DNA from: JBLNBQ01 sp050260095
Lineage (GTDB): Bacteria; Bacillota; UBA5301; DYFA01
Direction: 5' to 3'
DNA length: 12,465 nt
Assembly (NCBI GenBank): GCA_050260095.1
Contig: JBLNBQ010000013.1
Location: 1 to 12,465, forward strand
The position numbers and the translations under genes were made by a program. Of this stretch, positions 1 to 7,087 are shown piece after piece (position 1 is the first letter of the stretch; each line of letters opens with the position of its first letter). Under the pieces are notes generated by a model. That model made no database searches. It was given only the letters and a program-made list of their open reading frames with translations, and was not told where the DNA came from.

Positions 1-156
1 GAGGTTCCGCTTGCTCAGGTTCGGCCCGGGGTGGATGCCGGCCAGCCCCATCTCTCGCATGTGTCGCTGGACGGCCTTGCGGTTGATGCACCAGCCCTCT
101 CGACGCAGCCAGGCCGTGATCCGGCGGGAACCGAAGCTGGGGTGGGCGGTATAGCG
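1..156 (-). pseudogene. IS3-family transposase (OrfB) fragment
   Basis: Reading the minus strand from 156 down to 1 gives 52 open codons. They include FGSRRITAWLRREGW, VQRHMREMGLAGIHP and PNLSKRNL, the HTH_21 region that precedes the DDE integrase core in IS3-family OrfB. The protein should begin about 40-60 residues earlier, but a TAG stop at 157-159 lies directly upstream of the recognisable part and no OrfB-like sequence is seen beyond it. The 5' end is therefore missing. The 3' side runs off the left edge, so I cannot tell whether the catalytic domain is intact. It is most likely a decayed insertion sequence marking the edge of the accessory region. Confidence 0.85.
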
Positions 157-169
157 CTATCTGTGGCAT

Positions 170-200
170 GGTTCTCCGTATCGGGCAAAATGGCGAATCC
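170..200. repeat. Left copy of a 31-bp dispersed direct repeat
   Basis: GGTTCTCCGTATCG (170-183), then eight variable bases, then GGCGAATCC (192-200). The same two blocks with the same 8-base spacing and orientation recur at 10223-10253 (26 of 31 positions equal). The copy lies 13 bases from the broken edge of the IS3 transposase fragment. It may be an insertion-sequence end or a dispersed repeat; I do not recognise the family. Confidence 0.6.
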
Positions 201-533
201 GCTGCCGGGGAGGTGCGGGCGTGCATAGGCAGATTGTTGGAAGGTCTACCCGCGGGTGTGCAGAACAGCAGCCGATGTGGTCGCGTTCATGTGCCCTGAA
301 CCATGAGCGTATCTTGCGGTGGTGGTGACTGGCGAGTATGGAAAGGGGCGACGGGCCTTCGACCCGCGCGCCAAGCGCATCTTCATCCCGCCAACGGGTG
401 GGGCGGCTGGGTCACCGGCTTCAACGCCGGCGGTGCCCCGAAGCTCAAGGGAGTGCCGATGCACGAAAACATGTACGCTTTCTCTCTACCCTGACGTTCA
501 CCAATCGGCAGATTCGCACGGACGAGGCACGAA
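201..533. other. Gene-poor gap with possible decayed coding fragment
   Basis: No intact gene is convincing here. On the plus strand the frame at 319-390 reads TGEYGKGRRAFDPRAKRIF, and the frame from about 396 reads GWVTGFNAGGAPKLKG then HENMYAFSLP before a TGA at 492-494. The two pieces look more protein-like than random and would join through one frameshift near 390-400, giving a short C-terminal remnant. I cannot name the parent gene. The rest shows no RNA gene or promoter I can support. Confidence 0.25.
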
Positions 534-568
534 ACCGGGGGAGGGAGCTGCCGCTCCCCTCCCCCGGT
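534..568 (-). terminator. Hairpin terminator of the multicopper oxidase gene
   Basis: A GC-rich inverted repeat starts 9 bases beyond the oxidase stop codon: ACCGGGGGAGGGAGC at 534-548 faces GCTCCCCTCCCCCGGT at 553-568, a 15-bp stem with a single bulged base and a four-base loop (549-552). Read on the minus strand it is followed by TTTCGTG, a short T-run. Position and stem strength fit an intrinsic terminator, although the U-tract is weak. Confidence 0.75.
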
Positions 569-577
569 GACAGGGGC

Positions 578-3500
578 TCACAACCAACTGGTTACCACGG
601 TGACTGTGCTGGACGGCGTGGAGTCGGCCGGGTAGTGAGGATAGCCCGCCGCCGGGGCGGCGTACGTCTGGGGGTAACCGACCACGTTAGTGGCCAGCAC
701 CCGGTAGTAGTACCTCCTATTCCTGGCGACTCCGGTGTCAGCATACGTCACCGTTCCGCCCGTTCCCGCCGCGGCCGGCGCGATTCCCACAGTAGTCCAC
801 GGGCCGTTTGCGGCAGTGGCTCTCTGGACGACAAAGCCAGTCTCGTTCTGGGAGTTGTCTCTCCAGGTCAGCTTCACCCTCCGTGTGTTGAGTATGCCTG
901 CTGGTTTGGCGGTGAGGTCGGAAGGCGCCTCCGGTGCAACTGCAACGATCATTGGGCGCATCATGATGTTCTCTTCATGGCCCAGCAGGTGGCAGTGCCA
1001 GAGGTACTCCCAGCCGAAGTTCACCAGCTGGTTCGTGACGGCAGCGGGCTGGTTGGTGGGGTCGACGTTCCTGAAGCCGTTGGTGGAGCCGATCGGCATG
1101 GTCGGGTCCAGGGGACGAACGCTGTTGGGAAGATCGAAGGGGACGTTGGGAATAATCGGTCTCATCGCCACGATGATGTCTTCCAACGGATTCATCCGGA
1201 CGGTATCCTTCCAGCCAAGCTCGTTGGCATCAGGTGGCTTGATCATTCCGTCCCAGCCGACCCGGTTGATCACTTGGACATTGAACATGTGCCAGTGTAG
1301 GGCATGGGTGTCAACGCCGTTGTGGGTGATCTTCCAGATCTGGGTCCCATCCGCGGGTGCTCCGATGGGAGTCGCGGCGTCCGAGTTCTTGAAGACCTCC
1401 GTGGGCGGATCGATGTCGATGTAGGGAATCGAAGTCTGGATCACGGCGCTGGTGTGCGGTACTTCGACCCCCAGCATGGCATTCATCCTTCCGTACTCGG
1501 GGTCAAAGTCCTCGATGATGGACTTGGGCTGCAAGTCCAGCGTCACCCCGGTGGCCACTGCGGTAGCGCCGGTGCCGCCCCCGCCCGTGATGGTGACAAT
1601 GGGAGCAGAGGTGTACCCGGAGCCTCCGTTCGTAAGGGTGATACTGGCAACGGATCCACCCGCCACGGTCGCCGTCGCAGTTGCTCCTGTGCCTCCCCCA
1701 CCCGTGATGGTGACGGTAGGAGCAGAGGTGTAACCACTGCCTCCGTTGGTAAGCTTCAGTCCCGTAAGCGGGCCGTTGAAGAACGACATGGAGGTGTCGA
1801 AGATGCGCGCGTACCCATCGACGGGGCCACTCTGATTGAAGGCGGCGTTGTAACTGGCCTGTGGCACGATGGGCTTATCCTGGAACTGGGCGTAGGCCCG
1901 GGGCAACGCGGCCTGCAACGCAGCCAGATCGTACGCGGGCGCCGGGGTTCCTTCCACCTGGAACTGCATGATGGTTCGGGTGTTCGGGCCATAGCCCGGC
2001 AGGGTCGAAGGCGCACCGCCAGTGGCGGTCTGGTCTGGATCGCCCGTGTAGTAGTCGTAGCGTGTGTCGAACGCCGGAACCGGTGCTGGTGCGTCGTTGT
2101 AGAGAATGAGCTTTGAGCCGGCCGGAACCTGGGAGAAGTCTACGATCACGTCCGCCCGCTCCGCCGGTCCCAGGAAGAGCGTCTTGTCCGTGACATTCAG
2201 GACCGTGATGCTTCTGCGGTCGTAGTCATAGCCGACCGGCTGGTTGTCGAGCACCACCGGCGCCGGCAGAAAGCCGCCCTCGTGGCCGATCTGGATCATC
2301 TTCGGACCCGCCGCGGCCGGGTCCGGCACACCGCCGATCCTTCCATCCGTCGGCCAAGTGGCCGGGTAGCCCGCGGTCTTGACCGCGGCGACCATGGGAA
2401 CCTCTCCCGCATCCGCGTCGTTCAACGTCCCATCCGGATTCCACATGGGGGCGTTGGACTTGGCGTAGTACAGCTGAAGGTTGAGGAAACGGTCGTTGCA
2501 GGCGTTCAGGATCCGGAACCGGTAGGCTTTCGGCTGCACCTTGAGATATGGGTAGGCGGTGCCGTTGACCAGTGGGGTGTCCATGAATGCTTCCGGCACG
2601 ATGGACGGGTTAGGCGTCCCGGGGATCTTCGGAGGCTCCCACGGCGCATTGACGGGGTCGAAGTAGGGGTTGTCAACAGGCCCGTGCACCAGACCCGTAA
2701 AGGGCGGCCAGAACCAGGGACCGTAGTCCCACCGTCCTTTGGTGTTGGCGCCGGAAACGTCATATGGGTTCTGGTTCGGCATGTAAACGTGAGGGAACCA
2801 CAGGTTGCCCTTTCCGCCCCACTTGGCCTTATCCCAGGTAGGATCCTGGGCAGCCAGTTGGGCGTCGTCCGGCACGAACGTTTTGTCCTGGATGATCAGG
2901 GGTATCTGGTCGGCCGGGATAACCCCAGAGTCGACCAACGCCTTTTCGGCCGGATCCTGTAGCAGGTAACCCGCGGCCTCCCCGGCGTAGATGTTGAGGC
3001 GGGTAATGCCGTATGAGTGATCGTGGTAGAACATCAACCTGGCGCTCTGCTGGTTGGTGTAGTAGAACGTCATCGACCCCGGGCCGGGATCCGGCATGTC
3101 GGGCACGTTCCGCACACTGACGCCCTTGGGGTACGGGGTGTTCTCCCCAGCGGGGGTAATCCACTGGTGCTGTGTCCCATCGCTGATCCACGGGGTGTTT
3201 CCGCCGTGGAGATGCAGGGTAGCGCGGTTCTGCGTGTAATACATAGGACTGCCGGCAGGAACGTTCATCCCCAGAGGGCCCATTCCCGCCCCCATGACAG
3301 TGGTGTCCACCGGCAAGAAGAGATCGCCGCCTGCCCCCGTGGGAAGCTTGTTGGTGAACTTGATGCGCACCGGGCGGTCCTTCTGGGCGATGATCATCGG
3401 TCCCAGATAGTGGAACTTGCTCACGGTAGGATCCGTGGTATTGGTCTGCCTGTAGCCCCGCAGCGTGGTCGGGGGAAGATCCTTGTGCAGCTGCTCGGTG

Positions 3501-3832
3501 AATTGTCCGAGCTCAATCTCGTAGTAGTCGGATCCGGGATACGTGGTCGTATCGGGAACAGCCACTGGGATGTACTGCCCGAGGTCGTTGGCGTTGGCGG
3601 CCCCCAGGCCTGGCAGTGAGTCGACGAACTTGCGGATGCCTGTGCCGGGGATTACCTTGCCCGACGCATCAGTTTTCGGAAGCGGGCTGTTAGCGTAGTT
3701 GGGATAGGGGCCAAAGTAGTCCGGCGTCCCACCGGGAGTGGGCGTGAGTGCGGCGAGCGCCTGGCTGAATCCCAGGACTAGGGCAGCCGTCAGGATGGCA
3801 CCCACCACAATGGAGAATCCGCGTGTATGCAT
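578..3832 (-). CDS. Large secreted multicopper oxidase with C-terminal fibronectin III domain
   Basis: A 1084-residue exported multicopper oxidase that should couple one-electron oxidation of a substrate (metal ion or phenol) to O2 reduction outside the membrane. Residues 1-28 form a Sec-type signal peptide (R4, hydrophobic 7-27, cleavage likely after ALA). All four copper motifs are present: HLHGG at 207-211, HDH at 270-272, HALHWH at 843-848 and HCHLLGHEENIM at 946-957. H846, C947, H952 and M957 are the expected type 1 ligands. Residues about 966-1084 look like a fibronectin III domain. Two Gly-rich repeats (691-762) are inserted before the last cupredoxin domain. It is about twice the length of CotA or CueO; size and the FN3 tail recall MofA/OmpB-type oxidases. 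The start is supported by AGGAG 11-12 bases upstream (3844-3848). It is transcribed away from the ars genes, so a link to arsenic (for example via Mn or Fe oxidation) is inference. The substrate cannot be read from sequence. Confidence 0.93.
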   Translation of the reverse strand: MHTRGFSIVVGAILTAALVLGFSQALAALTPTPGGTPDYFGPYPNYANSPLPKTDASGKVIPGTGIRKFVDSLPGLGAANANDLGQYIPVAVPDTTTYPGSDYYEIELGQFTEQLHKDLPPTTLRGYRQTNTTDPTVSKFHYLGPMIIAQKDRPVRIKFTNKLPTGAGGDLFLPVDTTVMGAGMGPLGMNVPAGSPMYYTQNRATLHLHGGNTPWISDGTQHQWITPAGENTPYPKGVSVRNVPDMPDPGPGSMTFYYTNQQSARLMFYHDHSYGITRLNIYAGEAAGYLLQDPAEKALVDSGVIPADQIPLIIQDKTFVPDDAQLAAQDPTWDKAKWGGKGNLWFPHVYMPNQNPYDVSGANTKGRWDYGPWFWPPFTGLVHGPVDNPYFDPVNAPWEPPKIPGTPNPSIVPEAFMDTPLVNGTAYPYLKVQPKAYRFRILNACNDRFLNLQLYYAKSNAPMWNPDGTLNDADAGEVPMVAAVKTAGYPATWPTDGRIGGVPDPAAAGPKMIQIGHEGGFLPAPVVLDNQPVGYDYDRRSITVLNVTDKTLFLGPAERADVIVDFSQVPAGSKLILYNDAPAPVPAFDTRYDYYTGDPDQTATGGAPSTLPGYGPNTRTIMQFQVEGTPAPAYDLAALQAALPRAYAQFQDKPIVPQASYNAAFNQSGPVDGYARIFDTSMSFFNGPLTGLKLTNGGSGYTSAPTVTITGGGGTGATATATVAGGSVASITLTNGGSGYTSAPIVTITGGGGTGATAVATGVTLDLQPKSIIEDFDPEYGRMNAMLGVEVPHTSAVIQTSIPYIDIDPPTEVFKNSDAATPIGAPADGTQIWKITHNGVDTHALHWHMFNVQVINRVGWDGMIKPPDANELGWKDTVRMNPLEDIIVAMRPIIPNVPFDLPNSVRPLDPTMPIGSTNGFRNVDPTNQPAAVTNQLVNFGWEYLWHCHLLGHEENIMMRPMIVAVAPEAPSDLTAKPAGILNTRRVKLTWRDNSQNETGFVVQRATAANGPWTTVGIAPAAAGTGGTVTYADTGVARNRRYYYRVLATNVVGYPQTYAAPAAGYPHYPADSTPSSTVTVVTSWL
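1547..1762 (-). repeat. Two Gly-rich tandem repeats inside the oxidase
   Basis: Residues 691-730 and 731-762 of the oxidase carry two copies of a unit built on LTNGGSGYTSAP, then VTITGGGGTGATA. The copies are nearly identical in protein and closely similar in DNA. The unit is a low-complexity beta module found in many secreted bacterial proteins. Here it interrupts the enzyme between the second and third cupredoxin domains, so it is probably a surface loop or adhesive insertion rather than part of the copper core. Confidence 0.85.
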
Positions 3833-4171
3833 ACCTTAACCAGCTCCTATCTGCAGGCTTGAGGAAGCAGTCGCCACTTGTCCTCCGCATCGTATTCGCC
3901 ACCGGCCTGGAGCGTGTGCGAGAACGGCCCAAGCCGACCAAAGCAGGGTCGGGGAGTGGGGGGCAGGGTGGGGCTGAAGACTCTGGCGGAGTGGGGCCTG
4001 AAGCGAACGCCGGATACGCCCGTCAGTCAAGAGGGCGGACGGTAAGGTGGCTTTCCCAGCCGCGACAAACCTCATCCCAGGGTTCGCCGTGCGGTCGAGC
4101 TCCACGCATCGCTCCAGACACCCCCAGCAAGGTTGCCCGTCACCGGGCCAAGAGCCGGCTAACCACCCAAG
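3833..4171. other. Intergenic region upstream of the oxidase gene
   Basis: No gene is supported. The oxidase ribosome-binding site lies at 3844-3848. I could not identify a convincing -35/-10 pair for the oxidase. The open frames crossing this stretch are compositionally unconvincing and lack ribosome-binding sites. Confidence 0.5.
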
Positions 4172-4197
4172 TGTAAGCCACGGATGTAAGCCACGGA
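4172..4197. repeat. Perfect 13-bp tandem duplication
   Basis: TGTAAGCCACGGA occurs twice back to back (4172-4184 and 4185-4197). It sits immediately before the membrane-protein remnant and may be a replication slip or a scar at a recombination junction. Confidence 0.8.
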
Positions 4198-4199
4198 AC

Positions 4200-4298
4200 C
4201 CGATTGGTGGCGCTAGATACTACGGAATCGGCAACGAGTACATGGGAGTCCTTTTCGGGTCAGCTGTCATCGGTCTCAGCGGCCTCTTGGACAGGAGA
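4200..4298 (+). pseudogene. Remnant of a multi-pass membrane protein gene
   Basis: The plus strand reads PIGGARYYGIGNEYMGVLFG, then SAVIGLSGLLDR. The GARYYGIGNEYMG motif followed by a hydrophobic segment resembles the membrane region of large uncharacterised proteins I associate with Firmicutes; I cannot verify this here. There is no plausible start or ribosome-binding site, and the frame then runs antisense through the 3' half of arsR. It is best read as a fragment left when the arsenic genes inserted. The alternative is a chance open frame, but the motif looks too specific. Confidence 0.45.
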
Positions 4299-4312
4299 CC
4301 GGGTCTGGCCCG

Positions 4313-4648
4313 CTACCCTAGCCTGGTGATGATGCTGCCCCTGACACTGGCGCTTGTCAGCGGCGCCCTCAGCTCTTTCAGGTCCGCTGCCATAAAGGTC
4401 TCTAGCGAGCTGCGAAACGCGGCCAGGCCCTCACGATCAGCCGAGTAGTATGACCATTGCCCAGCCCGTCTTTCCTTGACCAGCTTGGCGCGCTTCAGCT
4501 TGCCGAGGTGAACCGAGACGGTCGGCTGCGTCAAGCCGATGGCCGGCACGATCTGGCAAACACATAGCTCCTGGCGCTCGACCAGCTTGAAGATTTTGAG
4601 CCGGGTCTCGTCGGCCAGCGCCTTGAACTGTTCCAGTAGCAGTTCCAT
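4313..4648 (-). CDS. arsR: ArsR/SmtB-family arsenic-responsive repressor
   Basis: A 111-residue winged-helix repressor expected to release its operator when As(III) or Sb(III) binds. The helix-turn-helix is visible around LTQPTVSVHLGKLKRAKLV (39-57), with the wing QWSYYSADREGL after it. The ELCVC motif (27-31) supplies Cys29 and Cys31, the classic ArsR metalloid-binding pair at the start of the recognition region. The start is backed by a Shine-Dalgarno AAGGGGG about 11 bases upstream. It is divergent from the ars operon, with its own arsR at 4829, so the region has two related regulators. Its promoter (4694-4723) carries a palindrome between the core elements, which suggests autorepression. 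Its 3' end abuts the membrane-protein remnant. Confidence 0.92.
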   Translation of the reverse strand: MELLLEQFKALADETRLKIFKLVERQELCVCQIVPAIGLTQPTVSVHLGKLKRAKLVKERRAGQWSYYSADREGLAAFRSSLETFMAADLKELRAPLTSASVRGSIITRLG

Positions 4649-4693
4649 CCTCGGGATTGCCCCCTTCGTCGATATAGATGAATGGCTATGTGC

Positions 4694-4723
4694 TTATCAT
4701 TCCCAGATGGTTGGGAACGTCAA
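4694..4723 (-). promoter_or_regulatory. Promoter and probable operator of the minus-strand arsR
   Basis: On the minus strand TTGACG (4723-4718) and TGATAA (4699-4694) are separated by 18 bases, a good sigma-70-type promoter. The 18-base spacer (4700-4717) is exactly an inverted repeat, TTCCCA-N6-TGGGAA. A dyad filling the spacer is where an ArsR dimer would block polymerase. The sites are read by eye; binding is inferred. Confidence 0.65.
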
Positions 4724-4792
4724 CCGCCGTTGGCACATTCATTTCATCCGAGCATCTCAGAAAGCCCACGGTCTTTTTTCACCCAGGAAGGA

Positions 4793-4821
4793 TTGTGACT
4801 AAATCACTGGAACACCATATG
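4793..4821 (+). promoter_or_regulatory. Possible promoter of the plus-strand ars operon
   Basis: TTGTGA (4793-4798) and CATATG (4816-4821) are 17 bases apart. A half-site TGGGAA (4820-4825), the same as one arm of the divergent operator, overlaps the -10, and ATATG-N10-CATAT (4817-4836) forms a second loose dyad. The core elements are weak, so this is tentative. Transcription from here would begin near 4828, at the annotated start of arsR. Confidence 0.35.
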
Positions 4822-4828
4822 GGAATGC

Positions 4829-5236
4829 GTGCATATACTCCTCAAGGAGGTGTCCCCCACGCAAGCATTGGTGGAATTCCTGAAGATGCTGGATGACCCG
4901 ACTCGCCTGAAGATCCTGCGGCTCCTGCTGGAGCATGAGCTGTGCGTCTGTCAGTTGGTCGAGCTTCTGAAGCTCCCCCAGCCCACGGTTTCGCAGCATC
5001 TCGCGAAGCTCAGGATGATGCGGCTGGTAAGCGAACGCAAGTCGGCGCAGTGGGTCTATTACTCGGCCAACCGGGAAGCCGTCACCACAGGAGTTGCCGA
5101 ACTACAGGCCTTCCTGCTTGGTACGCAGGACCAGGCGCCGCAGTTGGCGGAGCAGTGGAGAACTCTCGCCAGCCTTCCAAGCTGCGAGGCGCTGCGGGCC
5201 GAGCGGCTGGACCACAGGACGTCGGAGGCGAAGTGA
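4829..5236 (+). CDS. arsR: ArsR-family arsenic-responsive repressor, first gene of the operon
   Basis: Up to 135 residues. Winged-helix fold with HTH around LPQPTVSQHLAKLRMMRLV (49-67), wing QWVYYSANREAV, and the metalloid motif ELCVC (37-41; Cys39, Cys41). A further Cys119 lies in the C-terminal tail, which is longer than in the divergent ArsR. It overlaps nothing and is followed 2 bases later by arsA, so it should autoregulate the whole operon. The start is uncertain. GTG 4829 has no Shine-Dalgarno and lies at the predicted transcription start. A strong AAGGAGG (4844-4850) lies inside the frame, 17 bases before an in-frame TTG (4868). No ATG or GTG sits at the ideal distance; only ACG 4859 does. 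The conserved ArsR domain begins after this point in any case. Confidence 0.92.
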   Translation: MHILLKEVSPTQALVEFLKMLDDPTRLKILRLLLEHELCVCQLVELLKLPQPTVSQHLAKLRMMRLVSERKSAQWVYYSANREAVTTGVAELQAFLLGTQDQAPQLAEQWRTLASLPSCEALRAERLDHRTSEAK

Positions 5237-5238
5237 CC

Positions 5239-7077
5239 ATGACCAAGTTCTATTTCTTCTCAGGCAAAGGCGGGGTCGGAAAGACCTCGATGGCCTCGGC
5301 CACCGCAGTGATGCACGCTGCTCAGGGCGACAAGACACTCATCGTCACGACCGACCCGGCCTCAAACCTGGCCGACGTCTTCGAGCAAGAGATCGGTCAC
5401 CGGGTCACCCCCATCGCCGCGGTCCCCGGCCTGTGGGCTATGGAAATTGATAGCCAAGCAGCGACCGACGAGTACAAGGACCGGGTTCTGGCCCCCTACC
5501 GCGAGCTTTTCCCGGCTGACGTCGTGAAGGTCATGGAGGAACAGCTCAACTCTCCCTGCACCGAAGAGATGGCGGCCTTCGACAAGTTCGTCGAGTTCAT
5601 GGATGAACCCGACTATGACGTGGTCATCTTCGACACCGCGCCGACTGGACACACGCTCCGCCTGCTCGACCTGCCGGCCAGCTGGAGCCACCACATCACG
5701 GAGAGCGAGGCCGGAAGCGGCCAGACCTGCCTCGGACCAGTCTCCATGCTGGGCGAAGCGAAGGCCCGTTACGACCACGCCCTGGCGGTGATGAAAGACC
5801 AGGGGAACACCACCTTCGCCTTCGTCGTGCAGCCGGAGGCCACGGCGATCGCGGAAACCAAACGCGCTATGTCGGAACTTGAGCGGATCGGGGTCAGGGC
5901 TAACCTGCTCATCGTCAACGGCCTCCTGCCCGAGGAGGAGTGCCGGGAAGAGTTCTTCGCCAAGCGCCGAGAAATGCAACAACGCTACTTGGCCCAGATA
6001 CAGCAGGAGTTCGCCCTACCGCAGAAGTGGATGTACCAGCAGCGACGGGAGCTAAAGGGCGTCGCGGCACTCAAGCGGATGGCTGCTCTTCTGGCCGGCC
6101 GCGCGCTCCCAAGCGAGCCCCAAGAGGGCGGAGAGTCTGGTGGGCACAAGGGCAGTGCAGTCAAGCCGGATCCAGCGTCCGCCCGGGAAGCCGCCCGGAG
6201 GCTCATCCAGCCTACCGACGCCAGGCGCACGATCTTCTTTGCCGGGAAAGGCGGCGTCGGGAAGACGTCGGTTTCCTGCGCCACCGCACTCTGGCTTGCC
6301 GAACGGGGACACCGGACGCTCCTCTTGACGACAGACCCCGCCTCCCATCTGGGCGAAGTCCTGGAGAGTCCGATCACCGACGTGGTCGGGCGGGTAGCGG
6401 GCGTCCCGAACCTCTTCGGCGCCCGCATCGATCAGCAGAAGGCGGCCGCCGCCTACCGGAAGCGGATCCTCGCCGACGCCGAAGGGAAGTACTCCGCGGA
6501 TGTGATCGAGGTCATCAAGGAACAGTTGGCTTCCCCCTGCACCGAGGAGATGGCGGCCTTCGACAAATTCATCGAGTTCGCCGCGGAGGCAGACTATGAG
6601 GCCGTCATCTTCGACACCGCGCCGACCGGGCACACCCTGAGGCTCCTGGAGCTCCCCATCGACTGGAGCAAGCAGATCGAACTTAAGTCGGGGGGCACGG
6701 TGGAGAGCCAGGCCGCCGACGAGACCGCACGCCGGCGATTCACGGCGGTCATCGACATGATGCGGGATGCGGCCCACACCACCTTCGCTTTCGTCGTCTA
6801 CCCGGAAGCCACCCCGATCATGGAGGCCTGGCGGGCGGTTAAGGAACTGGAGACGGTCGGCGTCCGCACCCAACTCGTCGTCGCCAACCTGGTCCTTCCC
6901 GAGGAGCACTGCACGACCCCCTACTTCCGGGACCGCCGGGAGATGCAGCAGCAGTACCTCGGAGAAATGACCGGGCGTTTCCCCGGGGCGGTGATCGCGC
7001 CCCTCCCTGTCCTGGATCGCGAACTGAAGGGCCTTAGCTCCTTAAGAGAAGCAGCCGAGCTGCTATACGGAAAGTGA
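5239..7077 (+). CDS. arsA: Arsenical pump ATPase, two-domain
   Basis: A 612-residue ArsA, the cytoplasmic ATPase that drives As(III) export through the membrane pump and receives metalloid from ArsD. It has the usual duplicated architecture. Domain 1 has P-loop GKGGVGKTS at 9-17 and DTAPTGHTLRLL at 132-143. A linker follows at about 290-328. Domain 2 has P-loop GKGGVGKTS at 336-344 and DTAPTGHTLRLL at 459-470. The three cysteines that form the metalloid site of E. coli ArsA have counterparts here: Cys107 and Cys434, each in SPCTEEMAAFDKF, and Cys164 in TCLGP. ATG 5239 is chosen because GGAGG lies 10 bases upstream and the P-loop sits at the normal distance. The frame is open further upstream but there overlaps arsR. 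ArsA is classically paired with ArsB; here it sits with Acr3, a known alternative. Confidence 0.96.
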   Translation: MTKFYFFSGKGGVGKTSMASATAVMHAAQGDKTLIVTTDPASNLADVFEQEIGHRVTPIAAVPGLWAMEIDSQAATDEYKDRVLAPYRELFPADVVKVMEEQLNSPCTEEMAAFDKFVEFMDEPDYDVVIFDTAPTGHTLRLLDLPASWSHHITESEAGSGQTCLGPVSMLGEAKARYDHALAVMKDQGNTTFAFVVQPEATAIAETKRAMSELERIGVRANLLIVNGLLPEEECREEFFAKRREMQQRYLAQIQQEFALPQKWMYQQRRELKGVAALKRMAALLAGRALPSEPQEGGESGGHKGSAVKPDPASAREAARRLIQPTDARRTIFFAGKGGVGKTSVSCATALWLAERGHRTLLLTTDPASHLGEVLESPITDVVGRVAGVPNLFGARIDQQKAAAAYRKRILADAEGKYSADVIEVIKEQLASPCTEEMAAFDKFIEFAAEADYEAVIFDTAPTGHTLRLLELPIDWSKQIELKSGGTVESQAADETARRRFTAVIDMMRDAAHTTFAFVVYPEATPIMEAWRAVKELETVGVRTQLVVANLVLPEEHCTTPYFRDRREMQQQYLGEMTGRFPGAVIAPLPVLDRELKGLSSLREAAELLYGK

Positions 7078-7087
7078 GGCAAGGGAG

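Noticed and set aside
338..1300. Long plus-strand open frame opposite the oxidase (320 codons), with others at 735-1424, 1304-2116 and 2282-2962
   Set aside because: They are antisense shadows of a gene with clear copper motifs, lack ribosome-binding sites and give Arg/Gly-rich nonsense typical of GC-rich antisense frames.
4047..4448. 133-codon plus-strand frame crossing the 3' end of the minus-strand arsR as an intact gene
   Set aside because: Only about 33 codons (4200-4298) look like real protein; the rest is intergenic or antisense to arsR and there is no ribosome-binding site.
4834..4839. TATACT as the -10 box of the ars operon
   Set aside because: It would start transcription inside the AAGGAGG and has no -35 at a suitable distance.
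4942..5238. Upstream extension of the arsA frame
   Set aside because: It overlaps the well-supported arsR and adds residues with no ArsA similarity; ATG 5239 has a good Shine-Dalgarno and places the P-loop correctly.
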